Shown: in pieces, positions 60,598-64,000 of the stretch | How positions within the stretch are numbered: position 1 is the first letter of the stretch | How the letters are laid out: each line of letters starts with the position of its first letter | Source: Sinonovacula constricta | Taxonomy: Eukaryota; Mollusca; Bivalvia; Cardiida; Solecurtidae | Length of the DNA: 64,000 nt | Reading direction: 5' to 3' | Assembly: GCA_007844125.1 (NCBI GenBank) | Contig: CM017568.1 | Location: 7,534,675 to 7,598,674 of the forward strand | Program-made: the position numbers and the translations under genes | Notes under the pieces: model-generated | Told to the model about the DNA's origin: nothing | Databases searched by the model: none | Seen by the model: only the letters and a program-made list of their open reading frames with translations

Positions 60598-60880
60598 TTT
60601 TGGAGGTGGTAGAGCGTCGGCTTGCGGATCGGGAGGTCGTGGGTTCGAACCCCGGCCGGGTCAAACCAAAGACTTTAAAGTTGGTAGTAGTGGCTTCCCT
60701 CCTAACGCTCGGGGCTAAGGGGACAGCATTACGCCTGACTCGTCGGTGTCAGTATAATGGACCGGCCGGGTTCAGTCCCTGGGCACCTCATAAGTGCCCC
60801 TGTGCTATAATGATAGAAATGTCGCTGCGCAGTATCGGCAAAAATGCCGGCTAATCCCATCCCATCCCATCTCTCATATT
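60598..60880 (+). repeat. tRNA-derived SINE, family C, with ATCCC tail
   Basis: The tRNA-like head has the A box GGTGGTAGAGCG and a perfect B box GGTTCGAACCC. The body has ACCAAAGACTTTAAAGTTGG, CTAACGCTCGGGGCTAAGG, GTGTCAGTATAATGGACC and TCGGCAAAAATGCCGGC; the tail is (ATCCC)n. From memory this body resembles a SINE widespread in molluscs. Its CpG content is high, so it may be young. Confidence 0.85.
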
Positions 60881-61494
60881 TTGGTAAAACATTGCAAACA
60901 AGGGAGATAACTTTCATGTATGGTTTTCCAACTTAAGTTCATGTAGATTTATCTTTCCTAAATATTTTCATGATGTACTTTATATTCCTTTGTTTAGACA
61001 TTTGGTACAATTTTTTTATACGGGTCAATTATACATATATTTGTAACATCTTTTTTACATGTTAAGTTTTTTATTATTGTTTAATATTTTTTACAGCTTT
61101 TTTTCCTTTTACCAAAGCTCGATCTTAGTCAGCCATGACGTAATCATCAATTCATAGGGGTTAAAACGTTATGCCGTCCTTCATAACATTCATTTTGATG
61201 GCTTCGATATTGTTATCAGTGCTGTCCTTTAGTGTGTCCTAAGTATATTTCCAACACTAACAATGTCAAAAACCTATTCTACCCTCTGTTTAAACGTAAG
61301 CTATAACAGTAAGTCATCAATGATCATTGAAGTGATGGTTTTACGTTACTGCTTTCTCGTTTCCTTATATATTTTTGTTGGGTTTTATCAGCCTTTTGAT
61401 AGAATTATAATTATCTGAACTTAAAGCTGATACGCTGATGCCTTCTATATTTATAGCATACATTAATAATCTGGAGTAATCGTACCTGGAGCCA
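60881..61494. other. Gene-free stretch
   Basis: AT-rich, no repeat or coding signal recognised. Confidence 0.4.
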
Positions 61495-62560
61495 ACGGAT
61501 CAGTTACAACATTACCAGCGGATTAGTTATAATATTACCAGCGAATCAGTTATAACATTACCAGCAGACCAGTTATAACATTACCAGCGGATCAGTTATA
61601 ACATTACCAGCGGATCAGTTGTAACATTACCAGCGGATCAGTTATAACATTACCAGAGGATCAGTTATAACATTACCAGCGGACCAGTTACAACATTACC
61701 TACGGACCAGTTACAACAATACCAGCAGACCAGTTATAACATTACCAGCGGATCAGTTGTAACATTACCAACGGACCAGTTATAACATTACCAGTGGATC
61801 AGTTGTAACATTACCAACGGACCAGTTATAACATTACCAGCGGACCAGTTATAACATTACCAGCGGATCAGTTGTAACATTACCAGCGGACCAGTTATAA
61901 CATTACCAGTATATTAGTTATAACATCACCATCGGACCAGTTATAACATTACCAGCGGACCAGTTATAACATTACCAGTAGATCAGTTATAACATTACCA
62001 GCGGTTCAGTTGTAACATTACCAGCGGATCAGTTGTAACATTACCAGCGGACCAGTTATAACATTACCAGTAGATCAGTTACAACATTACCTACGGACCA
62101 GTTACAACAATACCAGCAGACCAGTTACAACATTACCAGTGGATCAGTTGTAACATTACCAACGGACCAGTTATAACATTACCAGCAGACCAGTTATAAC
62201 ATTACCAGCGGATCAGTTGTAACATTACCAGCGGACCAGTTATAACATTACCAGTATATTAGTTATAACATCACCATCGGACCAGTTATAACATTACCAG
62301 CGGACCAGTTATAACATTACCAGTAGATCAGTTATAACATTACCAGCGGTTCAGTTGTAACATTACCAGCGGATCAGTTGTAACATTACCAGCGGACCAG
62401 TTATAACATTACCAGTAGATCAGTTACAACATTACCAGCGGGCCAGTTACAACATTACCAGCGGGCCAGTTACAACATTACCAGCGGACCAGTTACAACC
62501 TTACCAGCGGACCAGTTCCAACATTACCAGCGGACCAGTTACAACATTACCAGCGGACGA
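61495..62560. repeat. 23-bp minisatellite with 345-bp higher-order period
   Basis: Unit ACATTACCAGCGGAYCAGTT followed by ATA or GTA, 23 bp, about 46 copies. Rare variants recur together: a CAGTATATTAGTTATAACAT unit plus ATCACCATCGG at about 61911 and again at about 62256, exactly 345 bp (15 units) apart. Blocks of the array were therefore duplicated as wholes. Confidence 0.95.
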
Positions 62561-64000
62561 TTAGTCATGGTCGTTAGTTAAGTTCTTGGTAACTATTACT
62601 GCGACAATTTTAGAATATTTATCTCCAACTACCCTAAATTCGTTAGCAAAAAGAGATATTGTGGATTAATGTCGAATTCGATTATGAATTTGAATACCTG
62701 TTAGATGTTTGTACGATTATAAGATCGTTCCATATTTTTTGCACAAAATGTCGAGTTTTTATTATGTGTCATATCTTTTTATTTATATTTTGATTAAAAT
62801 ATTCAAAGGGTTTCTTTCATACATTGATAACGTATCATAAGGTTTTTGCTTCCTTTGATTTTAAACGAGACTTTAGAAATAATATTTATAAACGAATATG
62901 CCATGAATTATTATTATAAAGCCAGATTTACACACATAAAGACAAGTTGGGTGATGGAAATATATTTGTTTTCAAAAGCATTCAATTATCTGAGCCGGAC
63001 CTAATGAACTTGTTTTATATAATTGACACTGTTTGGATATTGCCAATCACTGATCTCGCGGAATAACATCAAATACACACTTAATACTTCCGTATACCTC
63101 TTTGTGAATTTTCCTGATACTTACCAATTGTTATTTTTCACATATGCGAAACCGATAAAACTGCTGAAAAAAGAAAAATAACACAAAAGCATCAGAATCA
63201 AGAAACGACATACTGTAAGCTTCTTTATAAGTGGGAAATGGATTACCGGTAGATAGAAGTTTGTTTCATCTTTTGAAATAGTATGACTGTCTGAGTGGCC
63301 ACATAACGAATTGGGTGTGGATATGTCGAAATGAGATTTTGGCACCTAGAATTGTCTGCAATTTTACGCCATTGTTTGGTTGGTTGTAATTTATACTTCA
63401 GCTGATATAAAAGCCGTTACACAACTTGGGCTGTATTAATTGATGTTATTGCCAATGTCATAATAAATAATATTTATTATATATAGCCGCTAGTCGTCAT
63501 ATCAGATCTTTAAAACCCAGTGTCTATTTCAGTTTGTCGGATCTGAATAATAATAATGCAACATAAAATCCCTCTCCTAAATTTAACAGAACATGATATT
63601 TTCTGGGAAGTATGCATTTTCGCTTCAAAGATTACCTAGTTCTTCCGTTACTGCTTTGAAATCTGTAAAAAGGAACGCATGATTATCAAACGTTTTTACC
63701 TTACCGCTGAATACAAAAAATAGCATGTATTGTAATTTCAAACCTTGTGATATTTTACTGGGTTAAAACAAAATAAACCTGTGATCATGGCAACACAAAA
63801 AAATATTGATCTTAAACGATATTCAAAATATATCACTGAAATATGTCTTAGTGTGGAAAAAGTTTTTATACTGTTAATATATGATAATATAATTATATAT
63901 AGGTACTGACATGTACTTTGGGTATAAGACAATGGTAAAAAAAGAACCGTCTTAAGTTTTTTAACATTACATTCAGGGCATTTTCAGGACTAGAGTTTAC
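62561..64000. other. Mostly gene-free right edge
   Basis: AT-rich. Apart from the weak exon candidate below, nothing is recognised. Confidence 0.4.
63125..63345 (-). CDS. Weak candidate 5' exon encoding a signal anchor
   Basis: The minus-strand frame from ATG at 63345 ends at a GTAAGT donor (63124-63119). It contains a strong hydrophobic run, KLTVCRFLILMLLCYFSFFS then SFIGFAYVKNNN, as in a type II membrane anchor or a signal peptide. An internal ATG is not needed: a TTTTTTCAG inside the run could also be an acceptor. No partner exon is seen at lower coordinates, so this may be chance in AT-rich DNA. Confidence 0.2.

Noticed and set aside
60598..60665. tRNA gene
   Set aside because: The A and B boxes are good, but the acceptor stem does not pair properly and the sequence runs straight into a SINE body with an ATCCC tail.
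61495..62560. CRISPR-like or structured regulatory array
   Set aside because: It is a simple 23-bp minisatellite without spacers.

Overview
The window is AT-rich animal DNA, most likely from a mollusc. This rests on inference: metazoan GT-AG splicing, kilobase introns, a dense mix of tRNA-derived SINEs, minisatellites and DNA transposons, and a SINE whose head and body resemble a family I associate with molluscs. There is no sign of bacterial gene organisation; almost every long open frame is a shadow, a repeat or transposon debris.

One host gene is well supported. It is a tetraspanin on the minus strand, with its first four coding exons at 35266-35201, 26631-26431, 5728-5654 and 1106-999. 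All junctions are GT-AG and phase 0, giving 150 codons that cover TM1, the small loop, TM2, TM3 and the first part of the large extracellular loop. The cysteine-rich second half of the loop and TM4 lie beyond base 1. The introns are about 8.6, 20.7 and 4.5 kb. By hand count in sampled stretches, CpG is very sparse inside the gene and much denser upstream of exon 1, as expected for gene-body methylation that stops at the promoter.

The introns (1-35 kb) hold a pogo/Tigger-like element (1174-2003), two hAT elements with target-site duplications inside minisatellites (7725-8651, 26848-27740), a TA-flanked element with a pogo-like acidic tail (9222-10734), a ~157-bp satellite with alternating units (19.0-20.1 kb), a 50-bp minisatellite (27.7-28.9 kb), a 66-bp tandem repeat (32.3-32.7 kb), a fold-back element (34091-34788), several SINEs, and a scattered palindromic repeat.

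The upstream flank (36-64 kb) is a transposon graveyard. It holds a possible LTR with a TATA box and heat-shock elements, split by a 2.4-kb hAT element (36922-40048); a degenerate minus-strand Ty3/gypsy element with its 3' LTR (41364-46698); a 208-bp satellite wedged between that element and an RTE-like LINE endonuclease (46.7-47.9 kb); three more LINE reverse-transcriptase remnants; two SINEs; and a 23-bp minisatellite with a 345-bp higher-order period (61.5-62.6 kb).

I found no intact autonomous mobile element and no convincing undescribed system. The best leads are the heat-shock-type LTR promoter, the hAT/minisatellite insertions, the CpG boundary, and the crowded surroundings of tetraspanin exon 3.
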